DNA of 64,000 nucleotides, taken from assembly GCA_009760855.2 (NCBI GenBank), contig WPIO01000043.1, positions 3,088,501 through 3,152,500 on the forward strand. The letters run 5' to 3'. Positions within the stretch are counted from its first letter, which is position 1. Each line of letters begins with the position of its first letter. Both the position numbers and the translations under genes were made by a program. The DNA comes from Cristatella mucedo (Eukaryota > Bryozoa > Phylactolaemata > Cristatellidae). The notes below the pieces were generated by a model, which was not told the origin of the DNA, did not search any database, and saw only the letters and a program-made list of their open reading frames with translations. This document shows positions 50,638 through 61,426 of this stretch, piece by piece.

Positions 50638-50855
50638 GCTGCTCCGCGACGCTCCGCCGCCAAACTTCCGCCGCAGCTGATCGCCCCAGCTGCGGCGGCG
50701 GCGATGGCGGCAGACGGCCGACCAGTGCATGATTGGCAGACCACCATCGATGCAGGCCCGGACGGGAGATTACGCCCACTCTGCGTTCGGGCTCGTGCAG
50801 CAGTCGGATCGTGCACTGACGGATCGCCGGAGCGGGAGCGTGCGTAGACGTACAA
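50583..50855 (-). other. Antisense ORF over the 3' part of copy 1
   Basis: 90 codons with ATG, Ala/Arg/Ser-rich (RPSAAIAAAAAGAISCGG). The equivalent ORF in copy 3 (53,402-53,683) is also open and differs by a 9-base in-frame insertion. It may simply reflect high GC content, or be an antisense product. Low confidence as a gene. Confidence 0.2.
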
Positions 50856-50971
50856 AAATATCTAGTTGTACTAATTTGTTTACCTTGTTGTCATTTCAAA
50901 AGAATCCTACTCTTTAATTCTGCTGAACTACTTCGAGTAGTCGATATGGAAGCACGCTTCTTTAGTTTTCA

Positions 50972-50977
50972 AATAAA
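50972..50977 (+). terminator. Poly(A) signal of copy 1
   Basis: AATAAA within TTTTCAAATAAAACATTTG, 335 bases after the stop. Copy 3 has AATATA at the same place. Confidence 0.55.
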
Positions 50978-50999
50978 ACATTTGCCAGCACTGCGGTTT

Positions 51000-51740
51000 C
51001 ATTATTTTGGAAACCGGGTCCTTATAATGTAAATAGCTTGCAGCTCACTAACGGGTAAGCTCTCCGATAATGACATTTTTTTGGCAGGGGAAGCACCAAA
51101 TAAATAAACAAGTAGGAACATGAGATGTACACTAGGCATATTAAAAAAAAAGCTGAAACTCAAAGACGCTACCAGATTAGTTAATACTGTCAATTTGCAT
51201 CTCTATTTTAGTAACCTGATCATTAAAATGTCTTTTCTGTTTTGCGAACTGCGGATAATGAGAAATAAGAAATGATTGAAATGAATAAAATGTCGGCAGA
51301 TGATGTATCTGTGGATAGTTTTTGTATATTAATCGTCGGCGTCTACGCACTGTAATCTCTCACGTGAAATAGCGGTCAGAAAAGTTTGTGATTCGAAACA
51401 GTACAGAGTTTTTCATGATGCTAATCGTAATGCTTTCAGTCATTGTAGGTCTTAATTGTTATTGAAAAACTGTCAGATATGTCGTTCGAGCTGACGTGTT
51501 TCACGATAGATCGGCTTCTACGTTACTTTTAATTGCATCAATGCGGACGGTGAGGAAATTAACGGTCGTGACTTTGTCAATCATGAGTACAACATCTACG
51601 CGGAAATAAAGGAATCAAAAATGCCTACGTTGTGGCTTTTCTTGCTGGTCCAAATGAGTCAACAAGAAACGAGATAAGAAGAATAGCCACAACAGATCAA
51701 CTGAATTTCCAGAACTTAAGCTAAGGTATATTTTGATGGA
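51000..51740. other. Flank of copy 1, partly duplicated at copy 3
   Basis: 51,000-51,200 aligns with 53,820-54,030 (CTCACTAACGGG, GAGATGTAC, CTAGGCATATTAA). 51,200-51,740 is AT-rich with no gene. Confidence 0.5.
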
Positions 51741-51757
51741 AGCATGCTGTACATAAT

Positions 51758-52320
51758 TGTCTGCTTTGGCTACCGTCGTCGGCGTAGGCTTTTGCTTCTA
51801 TAGACGACATAGGAGTGAGTCGATAGCCGAGCTGAGCGGTCGCTGGACGCTGAGCTTTCGCCGCACTATACTCAGGAGGCACTTCCACGAAACCTTTTGA
51901 GTTCCATAGCATCGTCGTAGATGCTGCTCGAATTCCTTCATCGTATGAATAAAAAGTCGACGCCAAATACTGAAATCGCAGAGCCGTCCACGTCCGCTAA
52001 TCTCAGACAGCTGGAGCAGATTCGCCTTGTGGTATCGAGCTTAACGAGCGGCCGAAATTCAGATCGATGACTCAGGTGCACCGTCGTCGTCGATCGGAGA
52101 CAGCGTCAAAATCAACGTCGCTCTGTGCTACCCAGCGACTCTCTGCCGCCAAACTTCCGCCGCAGCTGAACGACCCAGCTGCGGTGGTGGCGGCGATGGC
52201 GGCAGTTGGCCGTTGTGTTCACGAGCGGCAGATCGCCTTCGACACCGGCCTTGACTGTAGAATTCGCACACTCCGCGTTCAAGCAAGCGCGCTTAGATGC
52301 AACAGCAGTTAGATTGAGCA
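51758..52320 (+). pseudogene. Small membrane protein gene, copy 2 (broken)
   Basis: Exon-1 region reads LSALATVVGVGFCFYRRHR with the GTGAGT donor kept but no ATG. The tail region reads KKSTPNTEIAEPSTSANLRQ and then loses one base relative to copies 1 and 3, shifting the frame. No TATA box. Confidence 0.65.
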
Positions 52321-52324
52321 AGGT

Positions 52325-52585
52325 TAGATAGACTGCCGACTATGGCACATCTTTTTCAGCGGTCCTGAACTGCTACTTCTATGCTACTCACTACCTCAAC
52401 TGCTCTCCTGGATCTGCTATGCTTCCCACTTTCTCTTTGTTGCGTGAGACGAAGTCTGTTGGCTACCGAATGCGTACCGAAAGCCGCTTAGGCTATGAGT
52501 GCGCTATACAAAACTCTTCTGCGTAACACCCACATGGTCTTTATGACTTTGTGGAGTTACTGACGGAGATACATACATATACATA
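52325..52585 (+). mobile_element. LINE family 2 3' tail
   Basis: GCCGACTATGGCACATCTTT, TGTTGGCTACCGAATGCGTA, GTGCGCTATACAAAACTCTT and ACGGAGATACATACATATAC, inserted right after copy 2. Confidence 0.8.
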
Positions 52586-53077
52586 GACGTAGCGGAAATG
52601 CTCAGATTCGCACGCAGATATCGCAGTGCAATCGTTTGATATGATCGTGTCCGTTTTCTTAATCTGAGGGCAGTGCTTTTAGATGAGGTTGAAAGTACGT
52701 TGCGTTGTCGATCTCTTGAACATTTCCTCTTTTTTACCTGAACACTTTTATGATCACTTTCTCGTCGGCATACGTGCGAACATTGGTGTTGCAATGACAA
52801 GTCGCAAGCCGCGATTCAAGGTTCAAAAGTTACCAGTGTTCGTCCCCCTGAATAGCCATGTCATGAGCGCTGTGTTTGTGGCTTAGTTCAGTGTGAACGT
52901 GGAAGCTGCACATGGCGTTCGTAACCGCGTACCGAGCTCAGCTTCAGCAAGAACGCATTCGCCAAAGACGGCGCGAATTTAGGTTTGCTCTCATAGTGAC
53001 GCCTCCATGGTGATTCTTTCGGAAGTGAAGTGGCGTGCGTTCGCGGTCTTCTCATTTCGTGGTCAGATCGCCGAAAC

Positions 53078-53456
53078 ATGGCACGTTTCGGTGTATTGTC
53101 AGCTGTCGCTGGTTTAGCTGCCCTCGCCGGCGCCAGATTTTATTTCTATAGGCGACATAGAAGTGATTAGTTTGCCGAGCTAAGCGATCGCTGCGCGATG
53201 GGCTTTCAGTGTGCTTCACTCACGTGGCGTTTCGTCGAAACTGTTGAGTGGCGTGGCGTCTTCGTAAACGCTTCTTAAACTCTTTCATCGTGTAGGTAAG
53301 AAGTTGACGCCAATCACTCGCGCCGCAGAGCCGCCCACAGCATCAAGTCTCATGCAGCTTGGAGCAGATTCGCCGCGAGGAATCGAGCTGAACGAGCGGC
53401 CTCAGTTTAGCACGATGGCGTCGGAGCGCGGAACGTCAAATTCAGCGTCGCTCTGA
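53078..53456 (+). pseudogene. Small membrane protein gene, copy 3 (probably defective)
   Basis: Exon 1 is intact (MARFGVLSAVAGLAALAG, RFYFYRRHR), but the donor is GTGATT instead of GTGAGT and the frame reads to a stop at 53168-53170 (30 residues). The first acceptor is lost (TCGAA for GCAGAA) and the following frame has a stop; the second acceptor, TTTCATCGTGTAG, is if anything stronger. The tail is open and conserved (ADSPRGIELNERPQFSTMAS) to TGA 53454-53456. It could still make the 30-residue form. Confidence 0.6.
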
Positions 53457-54219
53457 GCTGCTCCGCGACGCTCCGCCGCCAAACTTCCGCCGCAGCTGAT
53501 CGCCCCAGCTGCGGCGGCTGCGAAGGCGGCAGACGGCCGACCAGTGCACAATTGGTAGACCACCATCGATGTCGGCCCGGACGGGAGATTACGCCCACTC
53601 TGCGTTCGGGCTCGTGCAGGTTTAACAGCAGTCGGGTCGCGAACTAGTGGATCGCTGGAGCGTGAGCATGCGAAGATGTACAAGAATATCTCGTTTTATT
53701 AATTCATTTACCTCGTCGTAATTTCAGAATCCTACTCTTTAATTCTGCTGAACTACTTCGAGTCGTCGATATGGTTGCATGCTTCTTTAGTTTTCAAAAT
53801 ATAACACTTGCCAGTACTGCGCCTTCATCATTTTGGAAACCGGATCCTTGTAATGCACAGGGCGGCTTGCGGCTCACTAACGGGCAATGATTGCTGATAA
53901 TCACCTTTTTTTAGCATGGGAACTACTTAATGGATAGAAACAGTAGGAATTTGAGATGTACTCTAGGCATATTAAGAAAGGCTGAAGCCCCAGCAGAGAC
54001 GCAACGATTAGATTAGTTGAAACTGGCAATCCAGAGTCATACTTTAGAAACTGGGTTATTATAACGTAGACGGTTTATGTCTCCCTCACGGGGAATGAGA
54101 CCTAAAAACCGCCTTTTTTCGCCACGGAAGTACACTATAAATCAAAACCAGTTGAAATAGAAAAACGGATTTAAATCTAGGCACAATTCAGAGAAGCTGA
54201 AAGGAAAGCATGCTTGCAA

Positions 54220-54480
54220 GCTTGTTAAAACTATTTATCACAGCATATAGTGGGTCCCTGTGATTCGACCTTAATGCGATCGTGCTTGCCGATTCTGTGC
54301 ACGGTGCCAGATAACCATATTTGAATGCTGAACGCGTGGAAGTCACCCCTAACCATGTTTTTTCTTGCTATTTATTAGGCATGCTTCCGTAACCATCGGA
54401 TTGCAGCAAATGTAAAGTGCCTTGAAGGAGATTCAGTTCTCTGAGTTCTGCTATATCAAAGGTATCGTTATTATGAAATC
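54220..54480 (+). mobile_element. LINE family 1 3' end
   Basis: ATAGTGGGTCCCTGTGATTC, AAGTCACCCCTAACCATG, GCAAATGTAAAGTGCCTTGA and GATTCAGTTCTCTGAGTTC. Confidence 0.7.
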
Positions 54481-54734
54481 TGGAAATTTTGCACAATTAC
54501 GATCGCACAAATCCTTTTTGAGTGAAGACCACTGCTTTTAGAGGCAGCAGAGAATTGTCGCTTCCGATCAGATTTCGACGTTCCGGATGGATGTGAAATA
54601 ATTTTAGAGAGAGAGAGAGGAATGAGATCTGTAATTCGTCCACGAAGAATGGGAAGTCACGATTGCTTGAGTTGTGAGTTGAGTTGTGAAGACAGCTACG
54701 GTAAATGGAAGAGGTGAATACAAAATACTCTGCC

Positions 54735-54890
54735 GATTTAACAGCCGATTTTTTCTTAGTGGCAGAAAAGCATTAAAGGGTGTCACAAATGCTTGAGTGG
54801 CATAAAAGGATAGCCCGCTGCATAATTAGAACACACTACCTTGGGACAGAGGTCGTGAAAAGCAACCGACTTACCTAACAGAATAGTCCG
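54735..54890 (-). mobile_element. SINE family A copy (decayed)
   Basis: The minus strand has GTTGCTTTTCACGACCTCTG, a mutated B box, GCGGGCTATCC, and the end AATCGGCTGTTAAATCGGC. Confidence 0.65.
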
Positions 54891-54999
54891 CTGCCGTAGC
54901 AGAATAGTCCACTGGGTGTGCGTGTGTGTGTTGTGGGTGAGTGCGGCACGAATGAGCCACAGTAAAACGCGTGATACTTTACAAAATCCAAGAAACCAT

Positions 55000-55300
55000 T
55001 TCAAAGTGACGAGGTGATGACTTACTGGATTTTCTAAATAGATTTACTTACAGGCGAGGCTCCGATCAAATTACGCGGACGAGTCACTAATGAATCTTTT
55101 TACGCTCTCGAATTTCCCGCCACCGACTACCTACTGTCGGTAGCGTATTCACGCGTTTGCTAGTTACGAGTTAAAAAGAGGTAGCTATGTAAGCCCAATT
55201 GAGGCACATCCAGAACCTGGTGTACCACGGTTGTACATATCCTTTAGCGGATAGATGGAATTCCAACGTAAACGCGTAAGACGCTCCAGAGAAAGATTTT
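55000..55300. other. Unassigned intergenic stretch
   Basis: No gene or repeat recognised. Confidence 0.4.
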
Positions 55301-55570
55301 TATTTTAAATTTACAGCCGTACCGACCTTGTGGAGGGATTAGCTCTAAAACCAGACTGGAACTTACTAGCAAGGTTTAAAGGTTTAAAATATGAGTTTAG
55401 TATTCTTTCATTCTTTCGTTCCAGTGTCTTTGAAGGAGCGGTATAAGGGACACTCGGCGAAAGTTGGTCACGTTCTTTTGGTCTAGTGTTGCTTTCTTGA
55501 GTAATGGCAGGACTATAGCCTTTTTGAAAGGCGTAGGGACATGACCTGAGGTTGAGGACATATTTATGAT
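55300..55570 (-). mobile_element. LINE fragment, RT N-terminal side
   Basis: Minus strand: PCITNIINMSSTSGHVPTPF, KKAIVLPLLKKATLDQKNV and TNFRRVSLIPLLQRHWNERM, the block preceding the RT fingers in CR1/L2 elements. Confidence 0.75.
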
Positions 55571-55649
55571 GTTAGTTATGCATGGCAGCAGCAAACCTGT
55601 GCATCGTAGAAGTAGGACAGTGGAAATAGATGGTCTAGAGAAAAATAAA

Positions 55650-55760
55650 ATACAATACAATAATAGAATAATAGTAATAGTAGAATAAAATAAATAATAA
55701 TAATAATAAATAATAATAATAATAAATAATAATAATAATGGAATAATAGAATAACATAGT
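55650..55760. repeat. (AAT)n-rich stretch
   Basis: AATAATAAT and AATAGAATAA repeats over about 110 bases. Confidence 0.85.
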
Positions 55761-56149
55761 CTAGAGAACTAGTAAAGGAAGCATCGCCGAATGGTCGCGT
55801 GGTCACATACACAATGCCGTCAAGCATAACATGGTTAGTGGCGAAATGCAGTGTCAACATATTAAACGCGGGGAGCTGTTACCTTCACTGGGATTTAAAG
55901 CGAAGTGCTCAAGTTCAGGAGCAGCTGAAGTGTGTTTTAAAAATTCGTGACACAATATTTTATTTTATGATTAATAATAATAATAATAATAGTAATAATG
56001 CACTTGACAAAGCGCCTTTCGTCGATGCCGCAATCCTGCTAATGTCGACATATCTACGTGCTCTGGTACAGCACGTACAAGCCGGTAGCCTTGCAGCATG
56101 GTGCCGGCGTCGCCAGTATTCTTCGCGTTCATGCTGAGGCTAGCACCGT

Positions 56150-56341
56150 TGGTGAGCCGTGATGGCACACTAGGTAAGGCGGTTGCTTTCACGACCTCGG
56201 TCCCGAGGTCGTGGGTTCGATTCCTGCGGTGGGCGATTCTGTATCGCCACTGCAAGCGGTGGTGATAGCCGTAAAGGATCTTCTGTCGCTATACGAAAAG
56301 AGGCTGTTTAATTAGCTAAGATTTATTTATTTATTTATTTA
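56150..56341 (+). mobile_element. SINE family A copy, near full length
   Basis: GATGGCACACTAGGTAAGGC (A box), the hairpin ACGACCTCGGTCCCGAGGTC at 56191-56212, B box GGTTCGATTCC, GCGGTGGGCGATTC, GCAAGCGGTGGTGATAGCC, AGAGGCTGTTTAATTAGCT and (TTTA)n. Confidence 0.92.
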
Positions 56342-56342
56342 G

Positions 56343-56624
56343 GAGTGCTTCGACCGTTTGCGGCCTCGTTCTAAAGCGGAAGCCGCACAGCGAGCGTTTG
56401 TAACATTTGGTTCAGAAGTGAGGTTATTGCTTCTGACCCTTAGCAGCCGTCTTGTACTAGTCTCATTGCTTGTGACTCTGTTGGTGAGCGTTAAGCCTGT
56501 AGGATGGTTTTCTTTATTTCTTTGTGAGTTACGCACGGAGCGCGATATCGAGTCTCTAAACCGTGAAGTAGCTGCCTGCTACACCAAGCGTCGGGATTCA
56601 GAAAATCGCCAGCTGAACTTTTGA
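56343..56624 (+). CDS. Candidate terminal exon of a membrane protein (unidentified)
   Basis: The SINE tail ATTTATTTATTTAG directly before 56,343 would serve as an acceptor. From there the frame runs 93 codons to TGA: ECFDRLRPRSKAEAAQRAFV, a hydrophobic stretch of about 35 residues (LLLLTLSSRLVLVSLLVTLL onward), then CELRTERDIESLNREVAA. No upstream exon was found and I do not recognise it. It may be chance. Confidence 0.25.
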   Translation, partial: ECFDRLRPRSKAEAAQRAFVTFGSEVRLLLLTLSSRLVLVSLLVTLLVSVKPVGWFSLFLCELRTERDIESLNREVAACYTKRRDSENRQLNF

Positions 56625-56669
56625 GATATTTGATGCCAAGCTTAATCGGAATAATGAAGGGATAATAAT

Positions 56670-56870
56670 AATAATAACAATAGTAATAATTCACTTGATA
56701 AAGCGCCCTCAGAGAACTCAATCTCTTTCTAGGCGCTTCACATTTGCTGCAAAGGGAAACGCGATTGAATGGTGAGTAATATCATGCTTGATAAACAACA
56801 TGAATAACATGGTTAGGGGTGACATGCACAGGGTCAACAAGCAAATGTAGTTAGTGGCAGCAGAGAGCAG
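56670..56870 (-). mobile_element. LINE family 1 3' tail
   Basis: (AAT)n, CACTTGATAAAGCGCCCTCA, GAACTCAATCTCTTTCTAGG, CGCTTCACATTTGCTGCAAA and GGTGACATGCACAGGGTC. Confidence 0.85.
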
Positions 56871-57409
56871 AAGTGAGCCTAGCGCTGATAATCTAAAAGA
56901 GGACAACGACGAAACGGTGGCCGCCACTGCAGCACAAATGCGACCGCAGTTGAAGCATCGTGCTTTGAAGTCGGAACGCCCAACGCACGGTATGGGAAGC
57001 CTGAGTTAACGATCTTTTACGACAGCATGGAACTGGCTACTGGTAATGTGAACGTGTCAGGTACATAGATTTGACTAATGATGCGACGACCTACGTATCA
57101 ACTCCTTCCCGTGCTCGCCGTCATCGCTTTTGAACCTGTGACTGCTGTCACTTGTTAAGCGCGTGCTGCTGCTTGAACTGCTGAAGTGACGGTCTTCTGC
57201 TAGTCAAACTGCTTCGCTTATCTTTGACCTTGCTTGTGAAGGCGTCCGAGCAGCCATTAGATAATAATAATAATAATAATATGTACAATGTTATATAATA
57301 TAAAATATATAACATAAAATCATAATGATACAATAATCAATAATACACGTATAATATATAAATATATATTATACAATCAAATATATAATAATATAACCAC
57401 TAGATCACT

Positions 57410-57625
57410 GCCAACTCTCGCAAGGTTAATCCAGACATTTGTGATATCCTGTCTTGACTTCTGTAACTCACTGCTTGCAGGCCTACCGGCCAGTGCAATC
57501 AGGAACTTACAGCTGATGTAAAACTCTGCAGCTGCGCTTGTCTGTCGCGAGAGTCGCAGTTGCCACATCAGACCACTTCTCGCCCATCTGCACTGGCTAC
57601 CAGTCAAGCAACGTATCGACTTTAC
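57410..57625 (+). mobile_element. LINE family 1 RT fragment
   Basis: Frames give [24 protein letters not shown] and HIRPLLAHLHWLPVKQRIDF with a truncated end. Confidence 0.7.
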
Positions 57626-57689
57626 GTTTGCGTTTAATGTTTACGTGGGGTCTTCTACGCTTGGGTCGCAGAGATTTCACCGCGGTGAA

Positions 57690-57954
57690 TAAAATGCCGC
57701 TGTTTTTTTGCACTATTTCACGTCATTCAACTTTTTCGCTGGTGCGACCGAGGGGCAGTCGTGCTGAGTCGCCGTGTCGCAAAGCAGCGGAAGTAAAGAG
57801 CTGGACGACGTTACTCCGATCCGCAGCGAGCTCGAAAATTTCCCGCCTCCTGTCGCTCGCTTTGCAGCGGACATTCGTTAAGCTAAGTGATCTGCCGCAT
57901 GTTGCCTACCTACACCCCTCAGACTGTCTGTACGAAAAGGTGAAAAGCTTCTGA
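57690..57954 (+). CDS. Unidentified small ORF
   Basis: From the first ATG (MPLFFCTISRHSTFSLVRPR) about 87 codons to TGA, basic and Ser-rich, ending HPSDCLYEKVKSF. Not LINE-like, no recognised domain, no flanking splice evidence. Confidence 0.2.
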
Positions 57955-58270
57955 AGTTCAAGGTCGAGGCCAACGCCTCTGGCCCAGCAAAATTCTAGCG
58001 GCGCGAATGTCTGCAAAGCCGACTATTTAAGCGATACATAGAAAACCCGTGTGTAGCTAGCGAGCGCGATGGCGATGTCTGCTATGACGACGCCGAGAAG
58101 ATAGCTACATCGGCTCGTCCCTGAAGAAGAAGATGAAGACAGGTTGATCTCAGGAGATTCTTCTCTGGAGCTTCATTTAGTGTTAGAGCAGCCGCTAGGT
58201 GGAGAAGCCTAAAGTGAACGCCTACCGTCGACGGTCGTATTTTTTTTTTGTTATATCATCCTGGCCGAAG

Positions 58271-58301
58271 ATGGCTTTGGGCTACGACGAGCTGGTCAAA
58301 C
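58271..58301 (+). CDS. Candidate first exon (MALGYDELVK)
   Basis: ATG at 58271 follows a T10 run and GTTATATCATC. The frame MALGYDELVK runs into a GTGCGT donor. N-termini of this style occur in multi-pass transporters, but no continuation was found, so this is speculative. Confidence 0.2.
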
Positions 58302-59089
58302 GTGCGTGCGTGCTAAATTGGTCGGATTACGGATTATTGGTCGGATTATGTTTGAAATTATTAGCAGCTCCTGCATTGTTAACCTTAGAGACCGGGCGCG
58401 TCTGAATCAAACTTTTTAGATGGCATTAAAAGCCCTCCGAAGCGACGGTCAGTCAGCTGTACTTAGGGCTGCGAACGAAAGAGTTTTACTTTACTGCTCG
58501 ACCCGGGCAGATGTAGCCGCTGTGGCTTTGCAATTGATTGCTCTACGTTGAGGACAAAAAGTTAAGTCATTAAGGCTCGGGCGTTCTTGATCGCCGCCGT
58601 GCTCCAGAATCGTCGCCGTATTTTCATGCGTCGGTGCAGCGCCTAACACTGGCTGGCCGTAGGTCGAGGCACCTGCTCCGCCGTGACGTAAGAGACTCTT
58701 TTTTCGGTGACTCGCCTGCTTTTCAGGCTTGAGCCGCAACGTGCACTGCGTGTGGCGAAGGAATTTAACTCGAGAGCTTCACAGCACGATACTTACCCGA
58801 TACTCGGAGTAAAATTCAATGTAATGCGCTTCGTATCAATTGCTTAATAAGCAACCGATGTGCCCACATAGTCGTGGAAAATACCAATGCCGATCGTCAG
58901 CAATATTCCTCAGCCGCTTTCAGGTCGGCAGCACCTCTAACAGCGAACCTAGCGGCGATCGAGCTTCTCGTCGCTTCTTTGCCAGCAAGACAGACAAGAG
59001 CAGCGAGAGTCCGTCCTCGAGTTGGTCCATCGATACTTACTGCTTTCCCTCATTTGCCCGAAGTACTTCAGCGGTCTACACTTAACGCT

Positions 59090-59475
59090 GTCCTAATAGG
59101 GACTTCATCTCGAAGACCGTCTTCCTGTCTACGGAGACCGCTAGCTCGCTTGATCTTGTACCCATAATCCACTGGCCACATTTGTATGCTGACCCTGTGC
59201 CTGTCACTTCTGACCATGTTATGATTGTTGTCATTGAGCATGCTGCTACAAAACCATTCGATCGTGCTTCCTTTACAGCACGTGAGGGCTAAATGCAAAT
59301 ATATCATGCTGACCCTGTGCATGTCACCCCTAACCATGTTTTTCATTTTGTTCGTTTTTCAAGCATGATTTTACTTACCATTTAATTGCATTTCCCTTTG
59401 CAGCAAGTGTAAAGCGCCTAGAGAGAGATTAAGTTTTCTGAGGGCGCTTGATCAAGTACATTAATTATTATTATT
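59090..59475 (+). mobile_element. LINE family 1 3' ends (two overlapping fragments)
   Basis: TGTATGCTGACCCTGTGCCT and, 110 bases on, CATGCTGACCCTGTGCATGT, then AGTGTAAAGCGCCTAGAGAG, AAGTTTTCTGAGGGCGCTTG and (ATT)n: two 3' ends in the same orientation. Confidence 0.8.
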
Positions 59476-59734
59476 ATCATTATACCCGCCGTTCTCCTTC
59501 TGAGATGCATATAAATGCTGCTTACCCGAATAACTAAAATAAGGTCTTGTCACAGCATTCTTTAAAAAGGATGCTGCTATGCCACTCCTTAAAAAGGAAA
59601 CCCTCCACGGTGAGAACTGGAAGCAACTTCCGCTGAGTGTCCTTGCTGCCATTCGTATCCAAGACACTGGAGCGATTTGAGTGAGAGCAAATATCTTACA
59701 TCAAAACTTCAGACGTAACGAGTACTTTCCCATC

Positions 59735-60840
59735 GGCTGTTGGAGATAAACACTCCGCCGACGCAGCGCTGCTGCGATTGTACAACGACCCTCTCGGGAA
59801 TGCAGATTCATGTAGAGGAGGCTCTCGGCTTGTTTTGCTGTATCTTTCGGCAGCGTTTCATGCCGATGATCATCAAGTCCTTCTCGAGTGCCTCTCATCT
59901 CGCCTGGACGATACTGCACCGAAGTACAATGATTTAGGTCACGTCTCAATCGTGGTAAAACTCTTAGCTTTGATGTTAATGGGTAGCAGTCATCCAAAAA
60001 GCCCCTGAATTATGAAATCATCGCCAGGAATCTGTGCTTGGCCCACTTCGCATCGTAGTTTACTCTCTCCCTCTGGCCGACCTCATTCCCAAGCACAATC
60101 TATACTTTCATTTTCATGCAGATTTCCTAGCTGTGCCTGCGCTTCGATTCATCCCTGACTTCTAGCACACCAAACTACCGGAACTCCATTGGAGCATGGA
60201 GAAATGAAATTCTCTCGCTTTGATGGCGCCAAACTTTCACAAATGGAATTACGATACAGCCTATGCATTAGTTATGGGCAAAAACAGCTGCTTCTTGAAA
60301 ATTGCAACACCTAATCCTCTGATATCCTGTAGAATTTGTATGAAGTATGGGTGTCCTGTTCCAGAGTTACTTTTGATTGGACGACCACATCAGCTGCACA
60401 GTCAAGTCTACTTACTTTGTATAACATTGCTAAAATTCGTGCCTGCTTAGGCAGAACTACCACACCCATGTTGGTTCATAGATTGTAACATTCCGTCTCG
60501 ACCTCTGGAACTTACAAGCCTCAGTTAAGGTGCAGTTGTTCTCGTTCTAACCATCGATCGTGCTTCCTTTGCAGCGATTGTAAAGGGCCTAGAAAGAGAT
60601 TGAGCTCTCTGAGGGCGCTTTGTCAAATGTATTATTATTATTAAAACTCAGCAGCTAGGCTCGCATGTCATGAACACCGAAGTTGCCACATTAACCACTT
60701 CTCATCGACCAGCGCTGGCTCTGCAGCAAGCTGAGTAACGAGTTCATGGATTTATCGATCACTTTTAGGTCGCATCATACACTCTCCCAGTTCTTCTCAG
60801 CATTTGCTGGTCCACGAGAATCAACCTGTGAGTTCACACG
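59735..60840 (+). mobile_element. LINE family 1 (decayed, discontinuous)
   Basis: RT fingers (SRLVLLYLSAAFHADDHQVL, then LLECLSSRLDD), a later segment with LIPKHNLYFHFHADFL-like sequence, a tail at 60,575-60,645 with (ATT)n, then another RT scrap (GCACTGGCTACC-type region) to 60,840. Confidence 0.7.
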
Positions 60841-60929
60841 CGAGCAGATACTGTGCGTGATAGTACTGACCAATTGATGCTACTTCTATACAGCGTACGT
60901 AAAGTGCATATACATATACCGACATATAC

Positions 60930-60943
60930 GCACACACGCACAC

Positions 60944-61001
<58 letters not shown>
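60930..61001. repeat. (CA)n microsatellite
   Basis: About 30 CA units with a few CG interruptions at the left. Confidence 0.95.
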
Positions 61002-61006
<5 letters not shown>

Positions 61007-61263
61007 TATGTTAACATGCCGCGAAAGCGTCAATACCCTGATGCTTTGCCGGTAGACTATGCAATGCAGCTGTAGTGTTGTCAAAACATACACGGCCCTA
61101 ACTGGGCACCGAAAGTGACAGTTCATCGTGGGCCGGTTAGCAGCGGTTACGAGCCTGCGGCACAGGCGCCTGAAGGCGGGCCTCGAACTGGTACGACTCG
61201 GTTAAACTATCGAACTCCCGAAGCCCGGGTGTGACAACGCTCTCATTTGCCTGCGATCGCTAG

Positions 61264-61426
61264 CGACGGTCCCGACTCCGACGGCGGATCGCTGCAGCAC
61301 ATCCGGATTCGAGAGGCTGACGAAGTGGAAGCGAAGTGTGGAGCGAAGCTGCGCACGTACAAGCTACACGTAGCCATGCACCCACCGGCGCGTTGCAGGT
61401 TCGAACTCTCGTGCACTCTGTGCAGA
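61264..61426 (+). CDS. Candidate internal exon (unidentified)
   Basis: Acceptor ATCGCTAG before 61,264 and donor GTAAGT at 61,427. The frame between is open in phase 2: DGPDSDGGSLQHIRIREADE, VEAKCGAKLRTYKLHVAM and CRFELSCTLC. Cys spacing and charge look protein-like. However GCAGGTTCGAACTC inside it resembles a SINE B box, so it may be repeat-derived. Confidence 0.25.
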
